DNA of 64,000 nucleotides from an uncultured Cellulomonas sp. (GCF_947494015.1 NZ_CANLTL010000005.1:1-64000); one strand, 5' to 3'. Counted from the first letter of the stretch, positions 1 to 14,255 are shown. Notes: a model not told the origin generated them from the letters alone. Made by a program: numbers and translations.

Positions 1-86
1 GTCCCATTCCGAACCCGGAAGCTAAGCCCCTCAGCGCCGATGGTACTGCACGGGAGACTGTGTGGGAGAGTAGGTCGCCGCCGGAC
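1..86 (+). rRNA. rrf: 5S ribosomal RNA, 3' part
   Basis: The window opens inside a 5S rRNA. The conserved core GAACCCGGAAGCTAAGCCC, the loop CGATGGTACTGC and the 3' helix ending GTCGCCGCCGGAC are all visible. The first third or so of the gene lies outside the window. The rest of the rRNA operon (16S, 23S) is presumably upstream. The 3' end is placed by analogy with other actinobacterial 5S genes. Confidence 0.93.
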
Positions 87-100
87 AACCATTCACGAAA

Positions 101-130
101 AGAGCCACCCCACCCGGGGTGGCTCTTTTC
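101..130 (+). terminator. Intrinsic terminator of the rRNA operon
   Basis: An 11-bp perfect stem (AGAGCCACCCC at 101-111, GGGGTGGCTCT at 116-126) with a 4-nt loop is followed by a T-rich tail (TTTTCTTTTA). It lies 15 nt after the 5S rRNA, as expected for the end of the rRNA transcript. Confidence 0.93.
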
Positions 131-280
131 TTTTACCCCGGGGCGGGTGCGGCCTTCGTGACCGAAGCGCGCACACCCCACCGCCGAGCCGCCCTTTCGC
201 CGACGGCACGCACCCGCCGACGCCACCCATGCCGCCGTCGGCACCCACCCGCCCCGCCGGTCCCCACCCGACCCGTGGCC

Positions 281-691
281 GACTGCGACATTGTGGACCC
301 ATCCACGGCCGTGAACGGGCCACAACGACGCACCCGACCGACTCTCTGCGCCGAGTGCGACGTTCCGGACCACTCGTGGGGCGTGAACGGTCCACAACGT
401 CACACTCGACCGGCTCTCTGCGCCGAGTGCGACGTTCCGGACCACTCGTGGGACGTGAACCGTCCACAACGTCGCACTCGACCGACTCTCTGCGCCGGGT
501 GCGACGTTCTGGACCACTTCTGGGGCGTGAACGGTCGACAACGTCACACTCGACCGACTCTCTGCGCCGAGTGCGACGTTCTGGACCACTCGTGGGACGT
601 GAACCGTCCACAACGTCACACCCGACCCGTGTCCCACGGTGCGACGTTCCGGACCACTCGTGGGACGTGAGCGGTCCACGACGTCGCACTC
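281..691. repeat. Tandem array of six 55-nt palindromic repeats, 72-bp period (array A)
   Basis: Six copies of a 55-nt imperfect palindrome lie at 281-335, 353-407, 425-479, 497-551, 569-623 and 637-691. The first five start exactly 72 bp apart; the last follows after 68 bp. Left arms resemble GAGTGCGACGTTCTGGACC and right arms GGTCCACAACGTCGCACTC, with about 17 nt between them. Linkers are near-identical 17-mers (GACCGACTCTCTGCGCC), shortened to 13 nt before the last copy. The array sits between the rRNA terminator and the 3' end of the convergent glgB gene. Open frames crossing it follow the repeat and are not genes. 131-280 holds nothing I can recognise. Related copies occur at 48434-48776, 52948-53002 and 57812-57866. 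Confidence 0.9.
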
Positions 692-750
692 GGCGGGGTG
701 GGTGTGGGGGTGCGGGCGGGCGGGCAGGAGAGGCGTCGGGCACACGCTTG

Positions 751-799
751 CAGACGCCGATCGCCGGGCGCGGCATGCGCACCCGGCGATCGGCGTCTG
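751..799. terminator. Strong hairpin, probable glgB terminator
   Basis: A perfect 18-bp inverted repeat (CAGACGCCGATCGCCGGG at 751-768 and its complement at 782-799) encloses a 13-nt loop. It starts 47 bp beyond the glgB stop codon in the direction of glgB transcription. There is no T-run, so it is either a tail-less GC-rich terminator or an RNA-stabilising hairpin. It could act in both directions. Confidence 0.7.
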
Positions 800-845
800 T
801 GGTCTCCGTCCGGGCACCCGTGGGGGCGCCGGCGGGGTGTGGTGA

Positions 846-3059
846 TCAGGTGATCGTCGGCGGGACGTCGTCGTCGTCGCGCACGAGGAGGAGCGCGCCG
901 AGCGGGGGGACCCGCAGGCGGACCGAGAACGGCCGGCCGGCCCATGGGACCGGCTCGGCGTGCACCGCCCCGAGGTTGCCCACTCCGGAGCCACCGTAGG
1001 TCTCGGAGTCGGTGTTGAGGATCTCCCGCCAGCGCCCACCGGCCGGCAGCGGCAGGCGGTAGCCCTCGTGCGGGGTTCCGGCGAAGTTCACCACGACGAC
1101 CACCTCGCTGCCGTCGTCCCCGCGGCGCAGGTAGGAGAGCACGTTGTGGCCGGCGTCGTCGGAGACGATCCACTCGAAGCCCGCGGGGGAGTGGTCCTGC
1201 GACCACAGCGCCGGGTAGGCCCGGTAGGTGCTGTTCAGGTCGTGCAGCAGCCGTTGGACGCCGGCGTGACCCGGGTCGTCGAGCTCGTGCCAGCTCAGGC
1301 TCCGGCCCTCGGCCCACTCCCCGGACTGCGCCCACTCGCTGCCCATGAACAGCAGCTGCTTGCCGGGGTGCGTCCACTGGTAGGCGAGCAGGGACCGGAC
1401 GCCGGCCAGCTTCTGCCACTGGTCGCCGGGCATCTTGCCCAGCAGCGAGCCCTTGCCGTGCACGACCTCGTCGTGGCTGATCGGCAGGACGAACTGCTCG
1501 GAGAACGCGTACACCAGGGAGAACGTGATCTCGTGGTGGTGGTAGCGACGGTTGATCGGCTCCTCGGCCAGGTAGCGCAGGGTGTCGTTCATCCACCCCA
1601 TGTTCCACTTCAGGCCGAAGCCCAGACCGTTCGCGTCGGTCGGGGCGGTCACGCCCGGGAACGCCGTCGACTCCTCGGCGATCATCATCACGCCCGGGGT
1701 GCGGCGGTACGCCGTCGCGTTGGCCTCCTGGAGGAACGAGATCGCCTCGAGGTTCTCGCGCCCGCCGTACTGGTTCGGGCTCCACTGGCCATGGCCGCGG
1801 GAGTAGTCCAGGTAGAGCATCGAGGCGACCGCGTCGACGCGCAGGGCGTCGATGTGGAACTCCTCGAACCAGTACGTCGCGTTCGCGACGAGGAAGTTGC
1901 GGACCTCGCGCCGGCCGAAGTCGAACACGTAGGTGCCCCAGTCCGGCTGCTCGCCGCGGTTCGGGTCCGGGTGCTCGTACAACGGTGTGCCGTCGAACCG
2001 ACCGAGCGCCCACTCGTCCTTGGGGAAGTGCGCCGGCACCCAATCCAGGATCACGCCGATGCCCGCCTGGTGCAGGGAGTCGACCAGGTACCGGAAGTCG
2101 TCCGGGTGACCGAAGCGTGACGTCGGCGCGTAGTAGGAGGAGACCTGGTAGCCCCACGAGCCGCCGAACGGGTGCTCGGCGACCGGCAGCAGCTCCACGT
2201 GGGTGAAGCCGAGGGACAGCACGTACTCGGTCAGCTCCGTGGCGAGGTCCCGGTAGCTCAGCCCCTGACGCCAGGAGCCGAGGTGGACCTCGTACACGCT
2301 CATCGGCCCCGAGTGCGGGTCCGTGGACTGCCGGGTGGCGATCCACTCGTCGTCCGACCACTCGTGCCGGGTGTCGATCACGACGGACGCGGTCGCCGGG
2401 GGCAGCTCGGTGCCCTTGGCCAGCGGGTCCGCCTTCTCCCGCCAGGTGCCGTCGCGGCCCAGGATCTGGAACTTGTACCGCTCGCCCGCGCCGACGCCCG
2501 GCACGAACAGCTCCCACACCCCCGATCCGCCGAGGGTACGCAGCGCGTGGGTCGCCCCCTGCCAGTGGTTGAAGTCGCCGACGACCCGGACCGACCGGGC
2601 GTTGGGCGCCCACACCGCGAAGGAGGTGCCGGTGACCTCACCCATGACGCTGGGGAAAGTGCGCAGGTTGGCGCCCAGCACCTTCCACAGCTCCTCGTGG
2701 CGCCCCTCGGTGATCAGGTGCAGGTCCAGCTCGCCGATGGTCGGCAGGAACCGGTACGGGTCGTCCACGGTCGAGGTGTGGTCCCCGTAGGTGACCTCGA
2801 CCCGGTAGTCGGGGACGTCGACGCCGTCGAGCGTCGCCTCCCAGATCCCGTCCTGGACGTGCTCGGCCTCGCTGCGCGAGTCCGGGGTCACCACGACGAC
2901 GGAGTCCGCCATCGGGCGGGTGACCCGGATGACGACGTGGTCGCCCTCGACGTGCGGGCCCAGCACCCGGTGCGGGTCGCCGTGGGTGCCGCCGGCCACG
3001 GCCGCCAGCTCGGGCGACCGCGCAGGCGGCTCGGTCGGTGTTGTCAGGTCGCTGTCCAT
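846..3059 (-). CDS. glgB: 1,4-alpha-glucan branching enzyme GlgB
   Basis: GlgB cuts alpha-1,4 chains and re-attaches them as alpha-1,6 branches on glycogen-like glucan (GH13_9). The 737 residues match the usual length. N-terminal CBM48-type beta-sandwich sequence (about 20-230) leads into the catalytic barrel. Region I is DWVPAHF near residue 339, region II is DALRVDAV with the nucleophile Asp409, region III is IAEES with Glu462, and region IV is [14 protein letters not shown]. It is the last gene of glgE-treS-pep2-glgB, 58 bp after pep2, and would branch the linear glucan made by GlgE. The ATG start leaves the N-terminal domain intact. A hairpin at 751-799 lies beyond its stop. Identification is secure. 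Confidence 0.97.
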   Translation of the reverse strand: MDSDLTTPTEPPARSPELAAVAGGTHGDPHRVLGPHVEGDHVVIRVTRPMADSVVVVTPDSRSEAEHVQDGIWEATLDGVDVPDYRVEVTYGDHTSTVDDPYRFLPTIGELDLHLITEGRHEELWKVLGANLRTFPSVMGEVTGTSFAVWAPNARSVRVVGDFNHWQGATHALRTLGGSGVWELFVPGVGAGERYKFQILGRDGTWREKADPLAKGTELPPATASVVIDTRHEWSDDEWIATRQSTDPHSGPMSVYEVHLGSWRQGLSYRDLATELTEYVLSLGFTHVELLPVAEHPFGGSWGYQVSSYYAPTSRFGHPDDFRYLVDSLHQAGIGVILDWVPAHFPKDEWALGRFDGTPLYEHPDPNRGEQPDWGTYVFDFGRREVRNFLVANATYWFEEFHIDALRVDAVASMLYLDYSRGHGQWSPNQYGGRENLEAISFLQEANATAYRRTPGVMMIAEESTAFPGVTAPTDANGLGFGLKWNMGWMNDTLRYLAEEPINRRYHHHEITFSLVYAFSEQFVLPISHDEVVHGKGSLLGKMPGDQWQKLAGVRSLLAYQWTHPGKQLLFMGSEWAQSGEWAEGRSLSWHELDDPGHAGVQRLLHDLNSTYRAYPALWSQDHSPAGFEWIVSDDAGHNVLSYLRRGDDGSEVVVVVNFAGTPHEGYRLPLPAGGRWREILNTDSETYGGSGVGNLGAVHAEPVPWAGRPFSVRLRVPPLGALLLVRDDDDVPPTIT

Positions 3060-3117
3060 ACGTCCACCCTTTCACTCCGTCGGCGTGCGCGCGCGGCCTC
3101 GTCGCAGGTCAAGCCGG

Positions 3118-4452
3118 TCACCGGTCCAGCAGCCGGGCCAGGGCCGCGGCCGGGATGTGCTGCCACTGCGGGCGGTTGCGAGCCTCGTACACCGCCTCGT
3201 ACAGGGCCTTGTCCAGCTCCAGCAGGTCCACCAGGTCCGCATCGGGCTCCGCGCCGGCCTCGGTCGCGTAGCCGCGCAGGAACTCCGCGCGTGCCTCCTG
3301 CGCCCACTGCGGCGGTGCGTCGCTCAGTGCGGCGGCGTAGTCGAAGGACCGCAGCATGCCGGCGACGTCGCGCAGGGCCAGGTCGGGACGCGTGCGCGCC
3401 TCGAGGCCGCTCAGCGGCTCCCCCTCGAAGTCCATGACGAACCACTGGTCGCGCGCGCGCAGCGCCTGACCCAGGTGCAGGTCGCCGTGCACCCGCTGCC
3501 GTGGCGGCAGGTCGTCGCGGTCACGGATCCCGGCGAGCCGCTCGGCCACCGCGTCGGACCATGTCGCCAGCTCCGGCACCGACCCGACGGCCCACCTGAA
3601 GCGCTCCTCGAGCGCGGCCGCCAGCTCGCCCGCCCCCGAGCCGCGGCGCGGCGCGGCGCCCTCGCCCGCCTGCTCGACGGGCAGTGCGGCGGCCAGTGCC
3701 GCGTGCATCCCGGCGACCACCCGGCCGAGCTCCTCGGCGAGCCGGCCGAACGACTCGCCGCGGCCGGCCATCGCGCAGGCCGACTCGAAGCCGTCGGTCG
3801 CGCCCTCGACGAACTGGCTCAGCACGCCCAGGCTGCCTGCGACCTCGCCGTCGTCGGTGGTCCAGGTGCCGTCCAGCCAGCCCAGCGGCCGGGGCACGTT
3901 CGGCCACCCCTGGGCAGCCAGCCGCCGCGGGACGTCGACGTCGGGGTTCTCCCCGGGGGTCAGCGTCCGGAACACCTTGAGGATCGCACCGCCGTCGGGC
4001 CCGGGCAGGATCACCGACGTGTTGGACTGCTCGCCGCTGATCACCCGCGGGTGGTCGGCGTCCAGGCCGAGGTCGGCCGGTGACGCGTCGCCGCCGTCGG
4101 CGGCCGCCAGCCAGGCTCGCAGGAACGCCGGGTCGCCCGCGCCGTCGCGCACGTGCAGCTCGTCCACGGTCGCCACCCGGTCCGACCCGTCCGGTGCGCC
4201 GGTGGGCTCGGCGTACAGCGTGAGCGGGACCTGCAGGACGGCGTCGACCGTCGCGCTGCGCACGCGCACGAGCAGCACGCGCACCTGCGCCGCGCCGCGC
4301 GGGTCGGTCAGGCTGAAGCCCCCCGCCGCGGCGAGCTGCGCGCCGCCGCCCTTGGCGGGGAACCAGCGCCGCTCGGGCAGCCAGTCGCGCAGTGCGTCCA
4401 GCAGCGCGTCGTCGGTGGGGTGGTCGGTCGGTCCGGTTCCGTGCGGGGGCAT
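3118..4452 (-). CDS. pep2: Maltokinase
   Basis: This enzyme phosphorylates maltose with ATP to give alpha-maltose 1-phosphate, the donor used by GlgE. The 444 residues have the maltokinase N-terminus (LRDWLPERRWFPAKGG near residue 20) and an aminoglycoside-phosphotransferase-like kinase half with the catalytic loop VHGDLHLGQ and the metal-binding MDFEGEP. In some actinobacteria it is fused to TreS; here it is a separate gene 65 bp downstream of treS and upstream of glgB. Its place between treS and glgB fits the TreS-Pep2-GlgE-GlgB pathway. The family member mak carries the same function under another name. Confidence 0.93.
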   Translation of the reverse strand: MPPHGTGPTDHPTDDALLDALRDWLPERRWFPAKGGGAQLAAAGGFSLTDPRGAAQVRVLLVRVRSATVDAVLQVPLTLYAEPTGAPDGSDRVATVDELHVRDGAGDPAFLRAWLAAADGGDASPADLGLDADHPRVISGEQSNTSVILPGPDGGAILKVFRTLTPGENPDVDVPRRLAAQGWPNVPRPLGWLDGTWTTDDGEVAGSLGVLSQFVEGATDGFESACAMAGRGESFGRLAEELGRVVAGMHAALAAALPVEQAGEGAAPRRGSGAGELAAALEERFRWAVGSVPELATWSDAVAERLAGIRDRDDLPPRQRVHGDLHLGQALRARDQWFVMDFEGEPLSGLEARTRPDLALRDVAGMLRSFDYAAALSDAPPQWAQEARAEFLRGYATEAGAEPDADLVDLLELDKALYEAVYEARNRPQWQHIPAAALARLLDR

Positions 4453-4517
4453 CGGCCCTCCTCGGTCTGGTCGGACGGCCCCGCCGCGGCGTACGCGCGG
4501 TGCGCCGCGGCGGGGCG

Positions 4518-6277
<1,760 letters not shown>

Positions 6278-6281
<4 letters not shown>

Positions 6282-8317
6282 GAGGTCCTCACGTGGATCA
6301 GGTGGGCGCACTGGACGTGCGGGTCGAGCCGGACGTAGGGCTTGTCGTTCCAGGAGAAGGTGTCGCCGGACAGCTCGTCGTGGGCCGCGAACGCGACCTC
6401 GCCGGACGCGCCGCGCGGCACGACGCCGAGCGCCGCCGCGTCGAGCTCGATGATCCCGTCACGTGCGTGGTGGGGGTCGATGTTCACCACGACGATCATG
6501 GTGTCCGCCTCGCCGGTCGGCGAGTGCTCGGCGTCCAGGTGCCGCGAGAAGCAGATCAGCGCGTCGTCCGACGTCGGGTGCACGGTGAGGTTGCGCAGCT
6601 GCTGCAGCGCCGGGTGCGCACGCCGGATCTCGTTCAGCCGGGTCAGCAGCGTGGAGATGCCGATGGCGTCCGCCTGGCCCCAGTCCCGCGGCTTGAGCTC
6701 GTACTTCTCGTTGTCGATCTGCTCCTCCACGCCGGGCCGGGGGACGTTCTCGACGAGCTCGTACCCGGAGTAGATGCCCCACGTCGGGGCACCGGTCGCG
6801 GCGAGCACGGCGCGGATGGCGAAGCCGGCCACCCCGCCGTCCTGCAGGTACGGCGGCAGGATGTCGTGCGTCGTCGGCCAGAAGCTGGGCCGCAGGAAGG
6901 AGCCGTCCTCACCGGACACCTGCTCGAGGTACTCCTCGAGCTCCTCCTTGGTGTTGCGCCAGGTGAAGTAGGTGTACGACTGGTGGAACCCGATCTGGCC
7001 CAGCGCCATCATCATGGGCGGCTTGGTGAACGCCTCGGACAGGAAGATCACGTCCGGGTGGTCCTTGCGGACGTCGGCCAGCAGCCACTCCCAGAAGTCC
7101 AACGGCTTGGTGTGCGGGTTGTCGACGCGGAACAGCGTGACGCCGTGGTCGATCCAGACCTGGATCACCCGGCGGACCTCGGCGTAGATGCCCTCGGGGT
7201 CGTTGTCGAAGTTCAGCGGGTAGATGTCCTGGTACTTCTTCGGCGGGTTCTCCGCGTAGGCGATGGTGCCGTCGGCGCGCGTGGTGAACCACTCCGGGTG
7301 CTCGACGACCCAGGGGTGGTCCGGCGAGCACTGCAGCGCCAGGTCGAGTGCGACCTCGAGCCCGTGGCTGCGGGCGTCGGCGACGAACGCGTCGAAGTCG
7401 GCGAACGTGCCCAGCTCGGGGTGGATGGCGTCGTGGCCGCCGTCCGGGGAGCCGATCGCGTACGGCGAGCCGGGGTCGCCCTCGACCGGGGTGAGCGAGT
7501 TGTTGCGGCCCTTGCGGAACGTGGTGCCGATGGGATGGATCGGCGTGAGGTACACGACGTCGAAGCCCATCCCGGCGATCGCCGGCAGTCGCCGCGCGGC
7601 GGTCGCGAACGTGCCCGAGCGCCACTGCTTCGTCTCGTTGTCGAACGTGGCGCCCTCCGAGCGGGGGAACATCTCGTACCAGGCGCCGGTCAGGGCCAGC
7701 GGGCGGTCCACCACCAGCGGGTAGGTCGCCGACGTCGTGACGTGGTCGCGCAGCGGGTGCGCGGCCAGCACGGCCAGCACCTCGTCCGAGTGCGCCGCGG
7801 CGAGCCGGGCGGGTGCCGGGCGCTTGACGTCCCCGAGCGCCTTGACCGCGTCCTTGAGCACCTTCGCGGCCGTGCGGGGCAGCTCGGAGCGCGACGCCGC
7901 GCGGGTCAGCACCCGGGCGCCCTCGGCGAGCATGAGCTCGACGTCGATCTCGGCCGGCACCTTGATCGACGCGTCGTGGCTCCAGGTGCCGAACGGGTCC
8001 GACCAGCCCTCGACCCGGAACGACCACCGGCCGACGGCGTCCGGCACGACACGCGCCTCGAACCGGTCCAGCCCCGGGCGGATGTCCACCATGCGGGCTC
8101 TGGAGCGGTCGGTGCCGTCCGGACCGACCAGCACGGCGGTCGCGCCGACGGCGTCGTGTCCCTCCCGGAACACGGTCGCGCGGATCGGGACGGCCTCCCC
8201 GACCACCGCCTTCGCGGGCCAGCGGCCCTCGTGCGAGGTGGGGCTGACGTCGACCACCGGGATGCGGCCGATGCCGCGGGGCTGGGCTGAGTCTGGGTGC
8301 GCGTTGGGGCTCTCCAC
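6278..8317 (-). CDS. glgE: Alpha-1,4-glucan:maltose-1-phosphate maltosyltransferase GlgE
   Basis: GlgE transfers maltosyl units from alpha-maltose 1-phosphate to the growing end of alpha-1,4-glucan (GH13_3). The 679 residues match the family. Visible motifs are the N-terminal beta-domain with GRIPVVDVSP, the barrel entry GAWYEMFPRS near residue 212, the nucleophile in LFRVDNPHTKP (Asp399) and the acid/base in FLSEAF (Glu428). The 29-residue spacing of these two residues is as I recall for Streptomyces GlgE. It is the first gene of the minus-strand operon and is divergent from glgP, with 106 bp between the two starts. Confidence 0.97.
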
Positions 8318-8410
8318 GGGTCGAACCTACCGAGCCGGGCCGGTCCGCGCGTGGTGGGCGCCCCGTCGCGGCCCCGCGCGGTCGGCGCCGGCGGCGACGG
8401 CCGGCGCTTG

Positions 8411-8423
8411 TAGTGTCGTGCGG
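8411..8423 (+). promoter_or_regulatory. -10-like box for a leaderless glgP transcript
   Basis: TAGTGT at 8411-8416 lies 7 nt before the GTG start of glgP. There is no Shine-Dalgarno sequence in that gap, so transcription probably starts at or next to the start codon. No convincing -35 box is seen. Confidence 0.5.
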
Positions 8424-11030
8424 GTGAGAGCCATCCGTCGGTTCACGGTCCGCACGCTCCTGCCCGCCGCGCTGCAGGCGCTGGACGACCTGGCGCACAA
8501 CCTGCGCTGGTCGTGGCACGCGCCGACCCGCGAGCTCTTCGCCGGCATCGACCCCCCGCTGTGGGACGCCGTGGCGGGCGACCCGGTGGCGCTGCTGGGC
8601 TCGTTGCGTCCGGACCAGCTCGCGGCACTCGCCGCCGACGACGACTTCGTGGCCCGGGTGCGCGCCGCGCGGCTGGACCTCGACCGGTACCTCACCGAGC
8701 CGCTCTGGTACCAGGGCGCCGGCGCCGACCTGCCGACCTCGATCGCGTACTTCTCGCCGGAGTTCGGGATCACCTCGGTGCTGCCCCAGTACTCCGGCGG
8801 GCTCGGGATCCTCGCGGGGGACCACCTCAAGAGCGCCTCCGACCTGGGCGTGCCGATCGTCGGGGTGGGGCTGCTGTACGGGGCGGGGTACTTCAAGCAG
8901 GCGCTGAACCGGGACGGCTGGCAGGTCGAGGCGTACCCGGTGCTGGACCCGGACGGGTTGCCGCTCACCCTCGTGCGGGAGGACGACGGGCGGCCCGCGA
9001 CGGTGTCGGTGGGGCTGCCGGGCGGCCGGACGCTGCACGCGCACCTGTGGATGGCCGCCGTCGGGCGCGTGCCGCTGCTGCTGCTGGACTCCAACGTCCC
9101 GGAGAACGACGAGACCGCCCGCACGGTGACCGACCGGCTGTACGGCGGCGGCGGGGAGCAGCGGCTGCAGCAGGAGCTGCTGCTCGGGGTCGGCGGCGTG
9201 CGCGCGCTGCGGGTCTGGTCGCGCCTGACCGGTGCGCCGGCGCCCGAGGTGTACCACACCAACGAGGGGCACGCGGGCTTCCTCGGGGTCGAGCGCATCC
9301 GCGAGCTGGTGACCGCCGAGGGGCTGACCTTCGACGAGGCGCTCGAGGCCGTGCGCGCCGCCACCGTGTTCACCACCCACACCCCGGTGCCGGCCGGCAT
9401 CGACCGCTTCCTGCTGGACCTGGTGGCCCAGTACTTCGGCGAGGAGAACGCCGTCCCCGGCGTCCCGGTCGAGCGCGTGCTGGCGCTCGGCGAGGAGAGC
9501 TACGAGGGCGGCGACCCGACGCTGTTCAACATGGCTGTCATGGGGCTGCGGCTCGGCGGCCGGGCGAACGGGGTGTCCCTGCTGCACGGCGAGGTGTCCC
9601 GCGGGATGTTCGCCCAGCTGTGGCCCGGCTTCGACCGGTCGGAGGTGCCCATCGCGTCGGTGACCAACGGCGTGCACGCGCCCACCTGGGTCGACGACCG
9701 CCTGCAGCGGCTCGCCGAGGACCGGCTCGGTCCCGACGAGCTCGCGTCCGGTGCGGGGTGGCTGCGCACCGACGCGGTGTCGGACACCGAGCTGTGGAAC
9801 ATGCGCCACACGCTGCGCCACCAGCTCGTGGCCGACGCGCGGTCGCGGCTGCGTGAGTCGTGGCGGCTGCGCGGCGCCAGCCCGGCCGAGCTCGGCTGGG
9901 TGCACGACGCGCTGTCGCCGGAGGTGCTGACCATCGGCTTCGCTCGGCGGGTGCCCACCTACAAGCGGCTGACCCTCATGCTGCGCGACCCCGAGCGCCT
10001 GCGGGCCCTGCTCACCCATCCCGAGCGCCCGGTCCAGCTCGTGATCGCGGGCAAGTCGCACCCGGCGGACGACCAGGGCAAGCGCCTGATCCAGCAGCTC
10101 GTCCGGTTCAGCGACGGCGAGGACGTGCGCCACCGCATCGTCTTCCTGCCGAACTACGACATCGGGATGGCGCAGACGCTGTACCCGGGGTGCGACGTGT
10201 GGCTCAACAACCCGCTGCGGCCGCTGGAGGCGTCGGGCACGTCGGGGATGAAGTCGGCGCTGAACGGCGGGCTCAACCTGTCCATCCTCGACGGGTGGTG
10301 GGACGAGTGGTTCGACGGCGAGAACGGCTGGGCGATCCCGACCGCGGACGGCGTCGACGACCCCGACCGCCGGGACGACCTCGAGGCGGCCGCGCTCTAC
10401 GACCTGATCGAGAGCGCCGTGGCGCCGCGCTTCTACGACCGCGACGAGCGCGGGCTGCCGGTCACCTGGCTCGGCATGATCCGGCACACCCTGGCCACCC
10501 TGGGGCCCAAGGTGCAGGCCACCCGCATGGTGACCGACTACGTGCGCACGCTGTACGCCCCGGCGGCCGCGGCTGGTCGTGCCCTGGCGGGCGCGACGAC
10601 GTCGTCGGCGGCGGACGCGACGGCGCGCGTGACCTTCGGGCCGGCGCGTGGCCTGTCCGCCTGGAAGGCGCGGGTCCGCGCCCAGTGGTCGCACGTGCGG
10701 GTGGACCACGTCGAGTCAGGCGGCGTCGGCGACTCCCCGCAGGTCGGGGACGTGCTGCACGTGCGCGCCTACGTGTCCCTCGGCGACCTGTCGCCCGACG
10801 ACGTCGCGGTGCAGGTGCTGCACGGGCGGGTGACGGAGTCCGACGAGATCACGACCGTCGAGGTGGCCGAGCTGGTCGACGCCGAGGCGTACGAGGCCGG
10901 CCGGCACGCGTTCGCCGGCGAGGTGCGGCTCGCGGCGTCCGGACCGTTCGGGTACACGGTGCGGATCGTGCCGCGGCACCCCGCGCTGGTGTCGGTCGCC
11001 GAGCTGGGGCTCGTCGCGAACGCGCACTGA
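8424..11030 (+). CDS. glgP: Glycogen/alpha-glucan phosphorylase GlgP
   Basis: GlgP releases glucose 1-phosphate from the ends of alpha-1,4-glucan using phosphate and PLP (GT35). The GTG at 8424 gives 868 residues, the length of the actinobacterial form with an N-terminal DUF3417 segment (LPAALQALDDLAHNLRWSW). The active-site stretch SYFSPEFGI-type (IAYFSPEFGITSVLPQYSGG), EVYHTNEGHAGF, TTHTPVPAGIDRF and the PLP lysine in EASGTSGMKSALNGG (Lys610) are all present. It opposes the synthetic glgE operon from a divergent intergenic region, so the two arms of glucan turnover may be controlled together. A longer open frame extends upstream, but it runs antisense through glgE and is not coding. Confidence 0.95.
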   Translation: MRAIRRFTVRTLLPAALQALDDLAHNLRWSWHAPTRELFAGIDPPLWDAVAGDPVALLGSLRPDQLAALAADDDFVARVRAARLDLDRYLTEPLWYQGAGADLPTSIAYFSPEFGITSVLPQYSGGLGILAGDHLKSASDLGVPIVGVGLLYGAGYFKQALNRDGWQVEAYPVLDPDGLPLTLVREDDGRPATVSVGLPGGRTLHAHLWMAAVGRVPLLLLDSNVPENDETARTVTDRLYGGGGEQRLQQELLLGVGGVRALRVWSRLTGAPAPEVYHTNEGHAGFLGVERIRELVTAEGLTFDEALEAVRAATVFTTHTPVPAGIDRFLLDLVAQYFGEENAVPGVPVERVLALGEESYEGGDPTLFNMAVMGLRLGGRANGVSLLHGEVSRGMFAQLWPGFDRSEVPIASVTNGVHAPTWVDDRLQRLAEDRLGPDELASGAGWLRTDAVSDTELWNMRHTLRHQLVADARSRLRESWRLRGASPAELGWVHDALSPEVLTIGFARRVPTYKRLTLMLRDPERLRALLTHPERPVQLVIAGKSHPADDQGKRLIQQLVRFSDGEDVRHRIVFLPNYDIGMAQTLYPGCDVWLNNPLRPLEASGTSGMKSALNGGLNLSILDGWWDEWFDGENGWAIPTADGVDDPDRRDDLEAAALYDLIESAVAPRFYDRDERGLPVTWLGMIRHTLATLGPKVQATRMVTDYVRTLYAPAAAAGRALAGATTSSAADATARVTFGPARGLSAWKARVRAQWSHVRVDHVESGGVGDSPQVGDVLHVRAYVSLGDLSPDDVAVQVLHGRVTESDEITTVEVAELVDAEAYEAGRHAFAGEVRLAASGPFGYTVRIVPRHPALVSVAELGLVANAH

Positions 11031-11093
11031 CCCCCGTCGGCCCCGGTCACCGCGGCGCCCCGACCGGCCGCGACCGGTGCGGCGGGCCGCATG

Positions 11094-13292
<2,199 letters not shown>

Positions 13293-13463
13293 CCGTGCAT
13301 TCTGCGCGACCCGGCGGCGCGGTCGGCGGGTGAACCTCGGCGCGCCGGTGACCGGTAGCCTCGCCCTGGGCGTGCCGACGGGTGCGCCGGGTGCGACCCG
13401 CGGAGCGTGGACCGCGTCGACGGTGGCCGGCGTCCGGCCGACAGTGGAGGGATCCAGGCGGCG

Positions 13464-14255
13464 ATGAAGATCGTGGTGTGCGTCAAGTTCGTCCCCGACA
13501 TCCAGGCGGACCGCCGGCTCGGCCAGGACGGTCGCGTGGTACGCGACGGGGGCGACGGGACGCTCAACGAGCTCGACGAGAACGCGGTCGAGGCCGCTCT
13601 CGCGCTGGCCGAGGCGGCCGGTGACAGCGAGGTCGTCGCGCTGACCGTCGGCCCGGCCGGCGCCGAGGACGCGGTGCGCCGGGCGCTGCAGATGGGCGCC
13701 GACCGCGGGGTCCAGGTGCTCGACGACGCCCTGGCGGGCTCGGACGTGTTCGGCACGGTCACGGCGCTCGCGGCGGCGGTGCGGCGGATCGCCGCGGACG
13801 GTCCGGTCGACCTCGTGCTCACCGGGATGGCCGCGCTCGACGGGCTCACCTCGCTGCTGCCCGCCGCGCTGGCCGCCGAGCTCGACCTGCCCCAGCTGAC
13901 CCTCGCCGCCGAGGTCGCCGTCGAGGACGGTGCGGTGCGCATCCGCCGCGAGCTCGACGGAGCCTCCGAGACCCTCGCGGCACCGCTGCCCGCCCTGGTG
14001 AGCGTGACCGACCAGGCCAACGCCCCCCGGTACCCCAACTTCAAGGGCATCATGGCCGCCCGCAAGAAGCCGATCCAGGTGCTCGCACTGGCCGATGTCG
14101 GGGTCGACCCCGCCGCGGTCGGCGCCGCCGGCGCCCGCACCCGGATCGTCGGGTCGAGCCCCCGCCCGCCGCGCGAGGACCGCGTGCTGATCACCGACGA
14201 CGGCACCGCCGGCACCCGGCTCGCGCAGTACCTCGCCGAGCGCAAGCTCGTCTGA
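13464..14255 (+). CDS. etfB: Electron transfer flavoprotein, beta subunit
   Basis: EtfB is the AMP-binding small subunit of the soluble heterodimer that takes electrons from acyl-CoA and related dehydrogenases and passes them to ETF:quinone oxidoreductase. The 263 residues begin MKIVVCVKFVPDIQADRR and contain the ETF-beta signature around VTDQANAPRYPNFKGIMAARKKPIQ (near residue 190). The ATG at 13464 follows a GGAGGG sequence. etfA lies 66 bp downstream on the same strand, so the pair is probably co-transcribed. Upstream is a 171-bp region divergent from glgX. Confidence 0.94.
   Translation: MKIVVCVKFVPDIQADRRLGQDGRVVRDGGDGTLNELDENAVEAALALAEAAGDSEVVALTVGPAGAEDAVRRALQMGADRGVQVLDDALAGSDVFGTVTALAAAVRRIAADGPVDLVLTGMAALDGLTSLLPAALAAELDLPQLTLAAEVAVEDGAVRIRRELDGASETLAAPLPALVSVTDQANAPRYPNFKGIMAARKKPIQVLALADVGVDPAAVGAAGARTRIVGSSPRPPREDRVLITDDGTAGTRLAQYLAERKLV

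Noticed and set aside
281-691. CRISPR array
   Set aside because: The units are evenly spaced palindromes, but the 17-nt linkers are nearly identical instead of unique, and no cas gene is near. The same holds for 48434-48776.
40-999. Long open frames on both strands across array A (up to 319 codons)
   Set aside because: They follow the 72-bp repeat (a multiple of three), have no family match or ribosome-binding site, and run into the antisense of glgB.
6909-10709. 1266-codon open frame antisense to glgP and glgE
   Set aside because: It arises from high-GC third-position bias. The opposite strand encodes glgP and glgE with full catalytic motifs.
13293-13463. Riboswitch upstream of etfB
   Set aside because: The sequence is GC-rich but shows no recognisable aptamer core or terminator switch.
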